Shown here in pieces: positions 1 through 8,040 of a stretch of 64,000 nt of DNA. Every line of letters begins with the position of its first letter. The stretch's first letter is position 1. Position numbers and translations under genes: made by a program. The DNA comes from Roseiarcus sp036489975 (GTDB taxonomy: Bacteria > Pseudomonadota > Alphaproteobacteria > Rhizobiales > Beijerinckiaceae), in NCBI GenBank assembly GCA_036489975.1, contig DASXES010000110.1:186001-250000 (forward strand). The letters run 5' to 3'. The notes below the pieces were generated by a model, which saw only the letters and a program-made list of their open reading frames with translations, searched no databases and was not told the origin of the DNA.

Positions 1-423
1 AGCGATCTCCGCTGGATCGATCAAGGAAATGCAGTCAGTCCCCACGATGTAATTGGGGGTGCGCCTAGCAAACGTCGCCGGATCATGAGTGTCGAGTTCG
101 TGCTGTGCGCCGCTCGCATCGACGACTACGTTTCCAGTCAGTTGACCGTCTTCACGCATTCGAAGGCGCTGATCAGGAAACCGCTCATACGCTTGTACGG
201 CGTCAATCTTCTGTGCAACTGCGAAGCCACCCATCACGAATTGGCGCACATTGGGAAGCTTGCCGGATATCACGAGCAAGTGATCCCCATCAGTGACTTG
301 GCGCCTGAGATCAGGGCGACAAGTTCCGAGACTCGCCTCCGGCCCGAGGTAAGGATCTTTTACATGCTTACCAAGCTGCGGATCATAGCCGCGACTGGTT
401 ATAAATATTTTACCAATCATCAT
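1..423 (-). CDS. Hypothetical protein, possibly nucleotide-modification-associated (Nmad2-like), 3' partial
   Basis: An uninterrupted minus-strand frame of 141 codons starts at an ATG (421-423) that overlaps the TGA of the upstream XRE/ImmA gene in an ATGA arrangement, and runs off the window before any stop. The protein begins MIGKIFITSRGYDPQLGK. It then has a LGTCRPDLRRQVTDGDHLLVIS stretch in two blocks (residues about 32-53), followed by a beta-rich VMGGFAVAQKIDA segment. This Cys-Arg-Pro...Arg-Arg...Gly-Asp pattern recalls the Nmad2 family (nucleotide modification associated domain 2, found near DNA-modification genes and in phages). That assignment is from memory of the pattern and is weak. 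The 4-nt overlap indicates translational coupling with the antitoxin. It is the third gene of a toxin-antitoxin-like operon. Its C-terminus is unknown. Confidence 0.65.
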   Translation of the reverse strand, partial: MMIGKIFITSRGYDPQLGKHVKDPYLGPEASLGTCRPDLRRQVTDGDHLLVISGKLPNVRQFVMGGFAVAQKIDAVQAYERFPDQRLRMREDGQLTGNVVVDASGAQHELDTHDPATFARRTPNYIVGTDCISLIDPAEIA

Positions 424-1562
424 TGACTCCAAGTCTGGTCGTCATCTTCAGCAAACTGCCAATCAAGATTTTGCTTGAGGGCGTTTCCTTGATGATGCGC
501 CAGTAGGCGCTCATGCTGCAATCGACCAACAACGATACCCGGGCCGATTCCGATCGCTTCCGCAAATTCGTGAATGTCTTCGTTCGTAAAGCTTTTCTTC
601 CGCACGAACTCGCCTAGAGCGGCAGGCGGAATCAGTGTATCTACTGCAAACTGATTGGCCTCGTTCTCATACTGTTGCATTTCAGGGTCAACGACCTGAT
701 CCGAAAGATTATCGGCTGCGTTATCCAGAACGAACGATCTATTTTTTCTATGAAGGAGCACATGGCCGACTTCATGAAAGAAGGTAAACCACATCTGATC
801 GTCCGTTTTGTACCGCAGCGTCAAAGCAATGAGGGCCTTCCTGTCGGAAAGCCATCGTGCACTGCCGCTAATCGCACAGTGAGGCAGTTCTGGAACCCAG
901 ACCACAGCAACCCCTGCCCCCGCGCAAATCTTCTGGATCGGTTCCATGACCTCATTGGCCCGTGTTCTGGTGAGGCGCCTCAATTCTTCGATCGACGCCC
1001 GGAGTAAACGCTCATTGAAATCCGCCGTCTGAAGTTCTGCCGCCACAAGCTCCGTTTCGCGGACCCACGCGGAAACTGCTTCAACGCTGGTCGTGAATTT
1101 TCGGGTTTGTCGGTACGCCACCCGAGAAGCGCTCCATACAGCATCCCAGCTTTTAGGAGATGAGACGCCGAGGAAGTGAAGCAAGGCATTTACTTCAGAC
1201 TGCCCCGGCTTCAAAAAGCGGAGCTTGCGCATCTCCTTGAGAGGAAACTTGCGAGCCCACTCCGACCATTGAGCCGACTGCGCGAGTTCGAAGTGTCTCG
1301 CCTCAGCTTCGTCGAACTGACGCTGAAGGTTGAGCCAAAAATGTGCGGGGCGCTGAAGGACCTTCTCCAAGGCAAGCGCCGTCGGCGCCGTAACCGGCGC
1401 CTTTCCATTACAAATCTCGCTGATGGTCTTTGGCGTGAGGCCTGTACGCCGCGCCAGATCGCGCTGTGCCCACCCGTGAAATTCAAGATAGTCCGCCACG
1501 ACCTCGCCAGGATGCGGGACAGCCGTCGGCTCGAGCAGAGTAGCTTGCTGATCGTTATCCAT
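420..1562 (-). CDS. XRE-family HTH protein with ImmA/IrrE metallopeptidase domain (HigA-type antitoxin)
   Basis: The 380-aa protein has an N-terminal HigA-like helix-turn-helix: HPGEVVADYLEFHGWAQ near residue 17, then TGLTPKTISEICNGK. A C-terminal ImmA/IrrE Zn-peptidase domain carries the HEVGH zinc motif near residue 264. Long XRE+ImmA proteins are often encoded just after RelE/HigB-like toxins. The likely roles are DNA-binding repressor/antitoxin plus a peptidase module. The start overlaps the toxin stop by 8 nt, and the stop overlaps the next gene by 4 nt, so all three genes should be one transcript. The peptidase substrate cannot be read from sequence. The antitoxin role is inferred from gene order. 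Confidence 0.85.
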   Translation of the reverse strand: MDNDQQATLLEPTAVPHPGEVVADYLEFHGWAQRDLARRTGLTPKTISEICNGKAPVTAPTALALEKVLQRPAHFWLNLQRQFDEAEARHFELAQSAQWSEWARKFPLKEMRKLRFLKPGQSEVNALLHFLGVSSPKSWDAVWSASRVAYRQTRKFTTSVEAVSAWVRETELVAAELQTADFNERLLRASIEELRRLTRTRANEVMEPIQKICAGAGVAVVWVPELPHCAISGSARWLSDRKALIALTLRYKTDDQMWFTFFHEVGHVLLHRKNRSFVLDNAADNLSDQVVDPEMQQYENEANQFAVDTLIPPAALGEFVRKKSFTNEDIHEFAEAIGIGPGIVVGRLQHERLLAHHQGNALKQNLDWQFAEDDDQTWSQ

Positions 1563-1899
1563 GGGTATCCTCGATTGCTACGATTTCGATCTTCGTTATC
1601 AATGCCCACCGCTTTTGCTCACCGGAGCGGTCCTTCGGGGCACTCTCTTCGATTGGCACGAATAACAGTCGGTAGGGCTGTTTCAGGTCGATCGAAAAGG
1701 TGCCCGCAAGTTCTCCTTTCAATTCATGACAACGTTCAGGCCCAGACCCCGGCGGCCAGAAGTCCGCCAGCGACACGGCGGCACGCAACTCACTGAGGCG
1801 CAACATGATCTTCTTCATCATGTCTTGGCCGTATTGCTTCTGACATGCCGCTTTGCTTTCAAGAGCCGCCTTAAGCTTGTTTTTGACCATAATTTCCAT
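1555..1899 (-). CDS. RelE/HigB-superfamily toxin-like protein
   Basis: The 114-aa protein has the RelE/ParE-superfamily layout: an N-terminal helix, a central RCHELKGELAGTFSIDL strand pair and a PYRLLFVPI strand ending in a KIEIVAIEDTH edge strand. These toxins usually cleave ribosome-associated mRNA. It is the first gene of the operon (toxin before antitoxin, as in higBA) and overlaps the antitoxin gene by 8 nt. An in-frame ATG at 1888-1890 is an alternative start, three codons inside. Two palindromes and a good promoter lie directly upstream, as expected for autoregulation. HigB versus RelE subclass is not settled. Confidence 0.8.
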   Translation of the reverse strand: MEIMVKNKLKAALESKAACQKQYGQDMMKKIMLRLSELRAAVSLADFWPPGSGPERCHELKGELAGTFSIDLKQPYRLLFVPIEESAPKDRSGEQKRWALITKIEIVAIEDTHG

Positions 1900-1902
1900 T
1901 TG

Positions 1903-1953
1903 TTACCTATTTGGTAATCGCTTCATTCGATTGCTATATTACCTAATAGGTAA
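1903..1953. promoter_or_regulatory. Paired palindromic operators of the toxin-antitoxin operon
   Basis: Two related palindromes flank the leader: TTACCtatttGGTAA at 1903-1917, four bases upstream of the toxin start, and TTACCTAaTAGGTAA at 1939-1953 over the predicted transcription start. Both contain TTACC/GGTAA half sites. Their centres are 36 bp apart, about 3.4 helical turns. Binding by the HTH antitoxin is inferred. Confidence 0.6.
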
Positions 1954-1957
1954 CAGC

Positions 1958-1985
1958 AGATAATCCATGCGGAAGGCTGTGTCAA
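1958..1985 (-). promoter_or_regulatory. Promoter of the toxin-antitoxin operon
   Basis: On the minus strand a consensus -35 TTGACA (1985-1980) is followed after 16 bases by TTATCT (1963-1958). The start of transcription would fall near 1951, inside the proximal palindrome at 1939-1953, so repressor binding there should block initiation. Confidence 0.6.
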
Positions 1986-2535
1986 GGGGTGTTCCTGTTT
2001 TGTATTAAGTAGGTGGGAATGGCCACTATTGAGGAATCAAGGAAAGTCCTGATCAATCGACATTTACTTGTGAAAAACAGAACCGTAGGGTATGATCTTT
2101 CGGTGGCGAGACGTTGAGGGGTGTCAAAGGGTGGTCAGTCCGCGACCGGCAAGGGGAGTGAAAAGGCCCCGTCGCGCACAACCCGGCGCGCGAGTTGAAG
2201 GTCGGAAAATTGTTTTTGTTTTTTTCCGCTGTAACCTGTTGAAAACGCTTATTTCCACCAAACAAATCCAAGCATAAAAAAGCAAATTTGTTTGGTTTTG
2301 TTTGGTTATGCTTTGGATTTTCTTGGAGTTAATGCGCCCCCTGGTTGCAGCGATGGCCCGGCGCGGGCGCCCTCGCGGCAGCGCAGGCGCGCGCCACGAT
2401 CCCCGCGGCCGGGCGCCTTTTCCGCAGCCTCGACCCCCCGGCGCCTTCCGGCTTGCAAGCGACCCCAAACGCGGGCAGTTTCTGAGGGGATCGCGCGCCG
2501 GCCGCGCCGAATGAAAATCGCAAGGGAGGACCAGA
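1986..2535. other. Intergenic region with dispersed repeat copy
   Basis: About 550 bases lie between the toxin promoter and the monooxygenase gene. The centre holds a repeat copy (see 2177-2332). The flanks are GC-rich, with only short frames of arginine/alanine-rich, gene-unlike composition. No RNA gene was recognised. Confidence 0.5.
2177..2332 (-). repeat. Dispersed AT-rich palindromic repeat, copy 1
   Basis: Read on the minus strand this copy has an AT-rich part rich in CCAAACAAA/TTTGTTTGG arms. It is followed by a block reading GTTTTCAACAGGTTACAGCGG, then an A-rich stretch, then CCTTCAACTCGCG and GGGTTGTG. The same modules in the same order occur at 15189-15337 and, more diverged, near 4597-4690. 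Inverted CCAAACAAAT/ATTTGTTTGG arms (about 2258-2295) could form a hairpin. Confidence 0.65.
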
Positions 2536-4335
2536 ATGCTCGACACAGCGCCCAATGCGCGCGTTCAGCAGTTTCTAGGCAAGTTCGACGCCGCATTGGC
2601 CAAGGGCGACATCGACGCGGCGACGGCCCTGTTCGCCGAGAACAGCTATTGGCGCGACCTCGTCGCCTTCACCTGGAACATCAAGACGATGGAAGGGCGC
2701 GATCAGGTCCGCGACATGCTCGACCATTGTCTCAAGCGGGTTAAGCCGCGCGACTGGCGCGTCGCCGAAGGCGAGATGGCGACGGAAACGGACGGGGTGC
2801 TCGAAGCCTGGATTTCATTCGAGACCGATGTCGCGCGGGGCTACGGCCTCATCCGAATCAAGGACGGCCTCATCTGGACGCTTCTGACCACGATGGCCGA
2901 GCTCAAGGGCCACGAGGAGAAAGCCGGCTTCACCCGCGTGCCCGGAGCCAGGCACGGCGCCCATCCCGGCGCCAAGAGCTGGAAGGAATTGCGAGACGAG
3001 GAGGCGGAAAAGCTCGGCTATGAGACGCAACCCTACGTTCTGATCGTCGGCGGCGGGCAGGGCGCAATCGGGCTCGGCGCCCGCCTGAGGCAACTTGGCG
3101 TGCCCACCATCATCGCGGAAAAGAACGAGCGCGCGGGGGACTCGTGGCGCAAGCGCTACAAGTCGCTCTGCCTGCACGATCCTGTCTGGTACGACCATCT
3201 GCCCTATATCGACTTTCCGAAGAACTGGCCGGTGTTCTCGCCCAAGGACAAGATCGGCGACTGGCTGGAAATGTACGCCAAGGTGATGGAGCTGAACTAC
3301 TGGACCAAGACGACGGTCAAGAGCGCCAAATACGACCCGAAGAAGAAGGAATGGGCGGTCGTCGTCGATCGCGACGGCAAGAAAGTCACGCTCAAGCCTA
3401 AGCAGCTGGTGTTCGCGACCGGCATGTCGTCGAAGGCGAACCTGCCGCGCTTCAAGGGCATGGAGACCTTCAAAGGCGAGCAGCATCACTCATCGAACCA
3501 TCCCGGCCCCAATGCTTACAAGGGCAAGAAGGTCGTCGTCATCGGCTCGAACAATTCGGCGCATGACATCTGCGCGGCGCTTTACGAAGCCGGCGTCGAC
3601 GTGACCATGGTGCAGCGCTCGCCGACCCATATCGCGCGCTCCGACAGCCTGATGGAGATCGCGCTCGGCGATCTATATTCCGAGCGCGCGGTCCGCGGCG
3701 GCATGACGACGGCCAAGGCCGACCTCATATTCGCCTCCCTGCCATATGCCATCCTAGGTTCGCTGCAGAAGCCGGTTTACGACAAGATTCGCGAAAAGGA
3801 CGCCGAGTTCTACAAGGGGCTGGAGAAGGCCGGATTCCAGCTCGACTATGGCGAGGACGAATCGGGCCTGTTCATGAAATATCTGCGGCGCGGCTCGGGC
3901 TACTACATCGACATCGGCGCCTCGCAGCTCATCATTGACGGCAAGGTCAAGCTCGTGTCGGGGCAGGTGGAGGAGATCACGCCGCGCGGGGTCAAGCTCG
4001 ACAATGGCAAGGAAATTCCGGCCGACGTGATCGTCTATGCGACCGGCTACAATTCGATGAACGGCTGGGTCGCCGATATCTGCGGTCAGGAGATGGCCGA
4101 CAAGGTGGGCAAGGTCTGGGGCCTCGGCTCGAACACCAAGAAAGACCCGGGGCCCTGGGAGGGCGAGCAGCGCAACATGTGGAAGCCGACGCAGCAGGAA
4201 GCCCTATGGTTCCATGGCGGCAACTTGCACCAGTCACGCCATTATTCGCAGTTTCTGGCGCTGCAGCTGAAGGCGCGTCTCGAGGGCGTCCCGACCCCGG
4301 TCTACGGGTTGCAGCCGGTTCATCACAAGGCCTGA
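2536..4335 (+). CDS. Flavin-containing monooxygenase with N-terminal NTF2/SnoaL-like domain
   Basis: The 599-aa protein starts at ATG 2536 behind a GGGAGGA ribosome site. Residues about 8-130 resemble the SnoaL/NTF2 cone fold (FLGKFDAALAKGDIDAATAL, ENSYWRDLVAFTWN). A class B flavoprotein monooxygenase follows: FAD Rossmann motif VGGGQGAIGLG near residue 171, an FMO-type FKGEQHHSS region near 313, NADPH motif VVVIGSNNSAHD near 333, and ATGYNSM near the C-terminus. It probably oxygenates a small substrate using FAD, NADPH and O2; the substrate is unknown. Similar NTF2-FMO fusions are annotated as NAD(P)-binding or FMO-like oxidoreductases. It stands alone on its strand. Confidence 0.88.
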   Translation: MLDTAPNARVQQFLGKFDAALAKGDIDAATALFAENSYWRDLVAFTWNIKTMEGRDQVRDMLDHCLKRVKPRDWRVAEGEMATETDGVLEAWISFETDVARGYGLIRIKDGLIWTLLTTMAELKGHEEKAGFTRVPGARHGAHPGAKSWKELRDEEAEKLGYETQPYVLIVGGGQGAIGLGARLRQLGVPTIIAEKNERAGDSWRKRYKSLCLHDPVWYDHLPYIDFPKNWPVFSPKDKIGDWLEMYAKVMELNYWTKTTVKSAKYDPKKKEWAVVVDRDGKKVTLKPKQLVFATGMSSKANLPRFKGMETFKGEQHHSSNHPGPNAYKGKKVVVIGSNNSAHDICAALYEAGVDVTMVQRSPTHIARSDSLMEIALGDLYSERAVRGGMTTAKADLIFASLPYAILGSLQKPVYDKIREKDAEFYKGLEKAGFQLDYGEDESGLFMKYLRRGSGYYIDIGASQLIIDGKVKLVSGQVEEITPRGVKLDNGKEIPADVIVYATGYNSMNGWVADICGQEMADKVGKVWGLGSNTKKDPGPWEGEQRNMWKPTQQEALWFHGGNLHQSRHYSQFLALQLKARLEGVPTPVYGLQPVHHKA

Positions 4336-4596
4336 GCGCGGCGGAGAGGCGCAGCGCCGGGAAGCGGCCTTGTAGGCCATGGGGCTGTCCCCACCTGCCC
4401 GGCAGAGCGGGGGCCTCCCCGAACGGCGTCCGGAAGGACGTCGGTCTACGGGCTTTGGGGCGGTGGGAGCCGCGCTATTCGAGGACGGGGCGGCGTTCGG
4501 GGTTGAGTAAACTGTCACCGTAATACAACGCCATAATGCGCCGTCAGGCGCGATTTGGATTTATCTCGGCGCTGGCCTTTTCGCGCTGAACACCCT

Positions 4597-4690
4597 CCAA
4601 ACCCGGGTTGGTTTTCCTTGGATTTCCTTGGATTCTCTCGTCCGAACCTAGCCTTATCAACGGGTTGCGCTGGATTTTCGACGGACCGAT
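4597..4690 (+). repeat. Dispersed AT-rich palindromic repeat, diverged copy 2
   Basis: Tandem TTGGATTT-like units (GGTTTTCCTTGGATTTCCTT and on) are followed by CCTTATCAACGGGTTGCGCTGG. This aligns with TTTTCAATGGGTTACGCGGG of the copy at 15 kb and GTTTTCAACAGGTTACAGCGG of the copy at 2.2 kb. It is shorter and more diverged than the other two, and the hairpin part is not clearly kept. Confidence 0.45.
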
Positions 4691-4856
4691 TTTCATCGCG
4701 CCCTTTGGCCCCGTGAAGCCGCCAAGGGGCCGGCGCCGTCTCGAGCGTTTTTGGATGAGGGGCAGAATCGATCACGGGGAGAGCTTAACGTTATTTCTGT
4801 TTTACCGCAATCAAATTTTTGGCTTTCAGCTGGACGGCATGTTCGCGTGCTGAGCC

Positions 4857-4880
4857 GGTAGGCCGCTAAAGCGACCTACC
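4857..4880 (-). terminator. Hairpin after carboxylase alpha-subunit gene
   Basis: A 24-base near-perfect inverted repeat with arms GGTAGG(T)CGCT/AGCG(G)CCTACC begins 8 bases after the stop codon. No T-tract follows, so it may be a transcript-stabilising 3' hairpin or a weak terminator. Confidence 0.35.
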
Positions 4881-4888
4881 AAATTCCG

Positions 4889-6856
4889 TCATTTGCCTTC
4901 GGCCGGCGCCTTGCCGACCCGCTCCCTCTCGACCCACATGATCCGCGCGCCCATCTCCATCTGGTCGCCGACGCCCGCCTCGAGGTCGCGCACGACGCCC
5001 GCGTGCGGCGCGACGAGGGCGTGCTCCATCTTCATCGCTTCGACGACCGCGAGGCGTTGGCCGGCTTCGACCGTCTCGCCGTCCTCGACGGCCAGCGCGA
5101 CAAGCCGCCCGTTCATAGGCGCGCGGATCGCGGAGTCGGTGTCTTCCGGCCCAGCCCCGGCCTTGGCGAACGGGTCGCTCAGCTCGACGAACGCCTGCCG
5201 GCCGCCGGCGAAGGAATAGGCGCCCCCGTTCGCCTCGTAGAGCGTGATCTCGCCGCCCTCGGCGTCCTCTCCGCCGGCGAACGGATCCGCATGGGCGCCC
5301 TCGATGAGATGCAGGCGCGCGGGGACGCCGTCGACTGCAACATCGAGGCCGATCCGGCGCGAGCCGACAAGCTCGAAGGAATCGGCGACATTCCACGGGT
5401 CGGCCGGGTCGAGGCCCGAAACGCGGCCCTCGTCGCGCCGCTCGATGAGAAGCCGCGCCGCGGCATGCACGGCACTTGCGTTGGGCGGATGCGGCTCGGC
5501 GCCGAGCCGTCCGAGGTTCAGGTCGATGAAGCCGGTGTCGATTGTTCCGGCCTCGAACTCCCGGCTGCTCAGAAGCGCGCGCAGGAAAGCCAGATTGGTC
5601 TTCGGCCCGATGACGACAGCGTCGTCGAGCTCCTTGAGAAGCGCCGCGAGCGCCATGGCGCGGCTCGCGCCGTGGACGATCACCTTGGCGATCATCGCGT
5701 CATAATAGGGCGTGACGCTGTCGCCCGCCGCGAAGCCGGTGTCGATCCGGACGCCCTTCCCACCCTCGAAGGTCATGGCGTGGATGCGCCCGGCCGAGGG
5801 CAGAAAGCCGTGCTCCGGGTCCTCGGCATAGACGCGCACTTCGATCGCTGCGCCGGCGCAGGCGATCTCGCTTTGCGCCAACGGCAGAGGCTCCCCAGCC
5901 GCGACCCGGAATTGCCATTCGACCAGGTCGAGGCCGGTCACGGCTTCCGTTACCGGATGCTCGACCTGAAGCCTCGTATTCATCTCCAGAAAGTAGAAGT
6001 CACCGGGTTTGAGGCCCCGCGAGGGATCGGCGATGAACTCGACCGTGCCTGCGCCGACATAGCCTGAGGCCAGCGCCGCCTCGGTCGCGGCTTTCGCCAT
6101 TGCCGCGCGCGTCTCCTCAGGGAGTCCCGGCGCCGGGCATTCCTCGACCACCTTCTGATGCCTCCGCTGCGCCGAGCAGTCGCGTTCGTAGAGGTGGACG
6201 CAAGCCCCGCGAGTATCCGCGAAAACCTGCAATTCGATGTGGCGAGGCGAAGCGATGTATTTCTCGATCAGCACCCGTTTGTCGCCGAACGACGCCTCCG
6301 CCTCGCGGATGGCGCTCTCGAGCGCAGCGTCGAATTCGACATGGGCGTCGACACGGCGCATTCCGCGACCGCCCCCGCCCGCGATCGCCTTGATGAGCAC
6401 CGGATATCCGATCTCATAGGCCTTCTCGCGCAGGAACTTCGGGTTCTGGTTGTCGCCATGATAGCCGGGCACAACCGGCACGCCGGCCCGTTGCATCAGC
6501 GCTTTGGCCGAGCTTTTCAGGCCCATGGTCCGCATCGCCTGAGCGGGCGGACCAATGAAGACCACGCCCGCCTCTGCGCAGGCTTCAGCGAAGTCGGCGT
6601 TTTCAGACAGGAAGCCGTAACCCGGATGCAGGCTTTCGGCGCCGACTTGTCCCGCCAGCGCGATGATGGCGTCCTGATCGAGATAGCCGTTCGCGCCCTC
6701 GCCGATCTCGTGCGCTTCGTCAGCGAGGCGGGTGAACAGCGCGCCGCGGTCGGCGGGGGTGTGCATGGCGATCGAGCGGATTCCCATGGCCTGCGCCGTG
6801 CGAACGATCCGGCAGGCGATCTCGCCGCGATTGGCGATGAGGACGTTGGCGAACAT
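4889..6856 (-). CDS. mccA: Methylcrotonyl-CoA-type carboxylase, biotin-containing (alpha) subunit
   Basis: Biotin-dependent acyl-CoA carboxylase subunit of 655 aa. It carboxylates biotin with bicarbonate and ATP, probably for leucine catabolism. It contains the biotin carboxylase N-domain (ANRGEIACRIVRTAQAMG), an ATP-grasp with the glycine loop IAGGGGRGMR, the NTRLQVEHPVTE motif, a C-terminal BC domain, and a biotinyl domain with EAMKM (biotinyl Lys about 609). The frame stays open to 6940, but ATG 6856 has GGAG seven bases upstream and begins exactly at the conserved MFANVLIANRG, so it is preferred. The partner beta subunit is at 9935-11539 on the same strand. Propionyl- or geranyl-CoA specificity is not excluded. 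Confidence 0.9.
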   Translation of the reverse strand: MFANVLIANRGEIACRIVRTAQAMGIRSIAMHTPADRGALFTRLADEAHEIGEGANGYLDQDAIIALAGQVGAESLHPGYGFLSENADFAEACAEAGVVFIGPPAQAMRTMGLKSSAKALMQRAGVPVVPGYHGDNQNPKFLREKAYEIGYPVLIKAIAGGGGRGMRRVDAHVEFDAALESAIREAEASFGDKRVLIEKYIASPRHIELQVFADTRGACVHLYERDCSAQRRHQKVVEECPAPGLPEETRAAMAKAATEAALASGYVGAGTVEFIADPSRGLKPGDFYFLEMNTRLQVEHPVTEAVTGLDLVEWQFRVAAGEPLPLAQSEIACAGAAIEVRVYAEDPEHGFLPSAGRIHAMTFEGGKGVRIDTGFAAGDSVTPYYDAMIAKVIVHGASRAMALAALLKELDDAVVIGPKTNLAFLRALLSSREFEAGTIDTGFIDLNLGRLGAEPHPPNASAVHAAARLLIERRDEGRVSGLDPADPWNVADSFELVGSRRIGLDVAVDGVPARLHLIEGAHADPFAGGEDAEGGEITLYEANGGAYSFAGGRQAFVELSDPFAKAGAGPEDTDSAIRAPMNGRLVALAVEDGETVEAGQRLAVVEAMKMEHALVAPHAGVVRDLEAGVGDQMEMGARIMWVERERVGKAPAEGK

Positions 6857-7033
6857 TTTCAGGCTCCGCGAGCCCCTGTCTAGTGCCGGACACCGTTCGG
6901 CGAAACCCCCAGGGCGGCGGATGCGCGGCTTTGACATCAATCAATATTCAAAGCTACGCTTGGACTAACGTTCAACGCTAAGCTTCGCTTCCTGCGTCGA
7001 CGCACACGCCTGACATCCGGGAGATGGGCAAAA

Positions 7034-7516
7034 ATGACGATTCGCGACGTTGCATGCCTGGCCGGCGCGACTGCGTTGGCTGCGCTTATTGTCTCCCCCG
7101 CCGCCGCCCAGTCGTCGGTGAAGGTCGGGACGCTCACCTGCGACGTCTCCGCGGGCATCGGCATGATCATATCGCAGAAGCAGGTGATGACCTGCCTGTT
7201 CAGCTCGGCCAACGGGGCGCCGCCTGACAAGTACATCGGCCGCATCGACCAGTTCGGCCTCGCCCTTGGCGCCGTCAACCAGGGCACCCTGGTCTGGGGC
7301 GTCATAGCCCCGACTTCGGGCGTGCCGCGCGGCGCGTTGGCGGGCAGCTATGGGGGCGTCGGCGCCCAGGCGACCGCGGGCGCGGGGGTTGGCGCCAATG
7401 TTCTGGTCGGAGGCACCGGCCGCTCGTTCTCGCTGCAGCCGCTTTCGATCCAGGGCCAGACCGGGATCAACTTCGCCGCCGGGGTCACAACGGTCACGCT
7501 CACGCATGTGCAATAA
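7034..7516 (+). CDS. DUF992 family exported protein
   Basis: The 160-aa protein has a signal peptide (hydrophobic CLAGATALAALIVSPAAAQ, cleavage after AAAQ near residue 26) and a DUF992-type body with SSVKVGTLTCDVSAGIG. Alphaproteobacterial members are small periplasmic or outer-membrane-facing beta-rich proteins of unknown role. The C-terminal half is glycine-rich (GAGVGANVLVGGTG). It is transcribed away from the carboxylase gene, across a gap of about 180 bases. Confidence 0.75.
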   Translation: MTIRDVACLAGATALAALIVSPAAAQSSVKVGTLTCDVSAGIGMIISQKQVMTCLFSSANGAPPDKYIGRIDQFGLALGAVNQGTLVWGVIAPTSGVPRGALAGSYGGVGAQATAGAGVGANVLVGGTGRSFSLQPLSIQGQTGINFAAGVTTVTLTHVQ

Positions 7517-7619
7517 GTCGCGCGGCACAGGGTTCGCGAACGGAACGTTGGCGTCAGTGCCGCGTTTGGGGTCGTAGGGGTCTGACTTGGCCTGCGGGCG
7601 CGGCTCAGGGAGGGAACAG

Positions 7620-7976
7620 ATGACGGGGAATGACCCATCGGACCGCGGCAAGGGCGTGCAAGACCGCGGCGCTGCGGCGTTGTCCGCCGCCACCACAACG
7701 GCGCAGCAGGCGCTGGACAGCGCCAAGGGAACCGCGCAACAGGCGGTCGAGAGCGCCAAGGATATCGTCTCGCAGGCCCATCTCGACGACGTTGGCGCAA
7801 AAGCCGCCTCGGCGGCGTCGAATCTCTACCGGCAGGGCCGCGACCGCCTCGCTGGCAATGAGGAATTGTCGCAGGCGGCCGAGCAATTGAGCGGCGCCAT
7901 TCGCCAGAACCCGCTCGTCGCGGTTGGAATCGCGTTTTCCGCCGGGCTCCTGCTCGCTCTGCTGGCGCGCGGCTAG
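7620..7976 (+). CDS. DUF883/YqjD-like membrane-anchored protein
   Basis: The 118-aa protein has a long amphipathic alanine/glutamine-rich helical region and one C-terminal transmembrane segment (NPLVAVGIAFSAGLLLALLA) ending in RG. This is the layout of the YqjD/ElaB DUF883 family, which tethers ribosomes or handles envelope stress in enterobacteria. ATG 7620 has a strong AGGGAGG site and is preferred over the longer frame from 7587. It is first of a trio with a YqjE-like and a DUF3618 protein, the equivalent of yqjD-yqjE. Confidence 0.7.
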   Translation: MTGNDPSDRGKGVQDRGAAALSAATTTAQQALDSAKGTAQQAVESAKDIVSQAHLDDVGAKAASAASNLYRQGRDRLAGNEELSQAAEQLSGAIRQNPLVAVGIAFSAGLLLALLARG

Positions 7977-8040
7977 CGCAATGGGCAGCCTCGTCGCCGG
8001 AATCGCGTAAAGGCTCCGGATTGGGAAAGTGAGCTAGCCG

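Larger units (their letters stand above)
4336..4888. other. Intergenic region with diverged repeat copy
   Basis: Convergent gap of about 550 bases between the monooxygenase and the carboxylase alpha subunit. It contains a diverged repeat copy (4597-4690) and a hairpin next to the carboxylase stop. The other open frames here are short and composition-driven. Confidence 0.5.

Noticed and set aside
2124..2555. 143-codon minus-strand frame crossing repeat copy 1
   Set aside because: Spans the repeat and GC-rich flank with no coding features; the overlap with the monooxygenase start also argues against it.
5003..6067. 354-codon plus-strand frame inside the carboxylase alpha gene
   Set aside because: Antisense shadow of mccA: high-GC third positions open the opposite strand; no family features and the minus-strand product is unmistakable.
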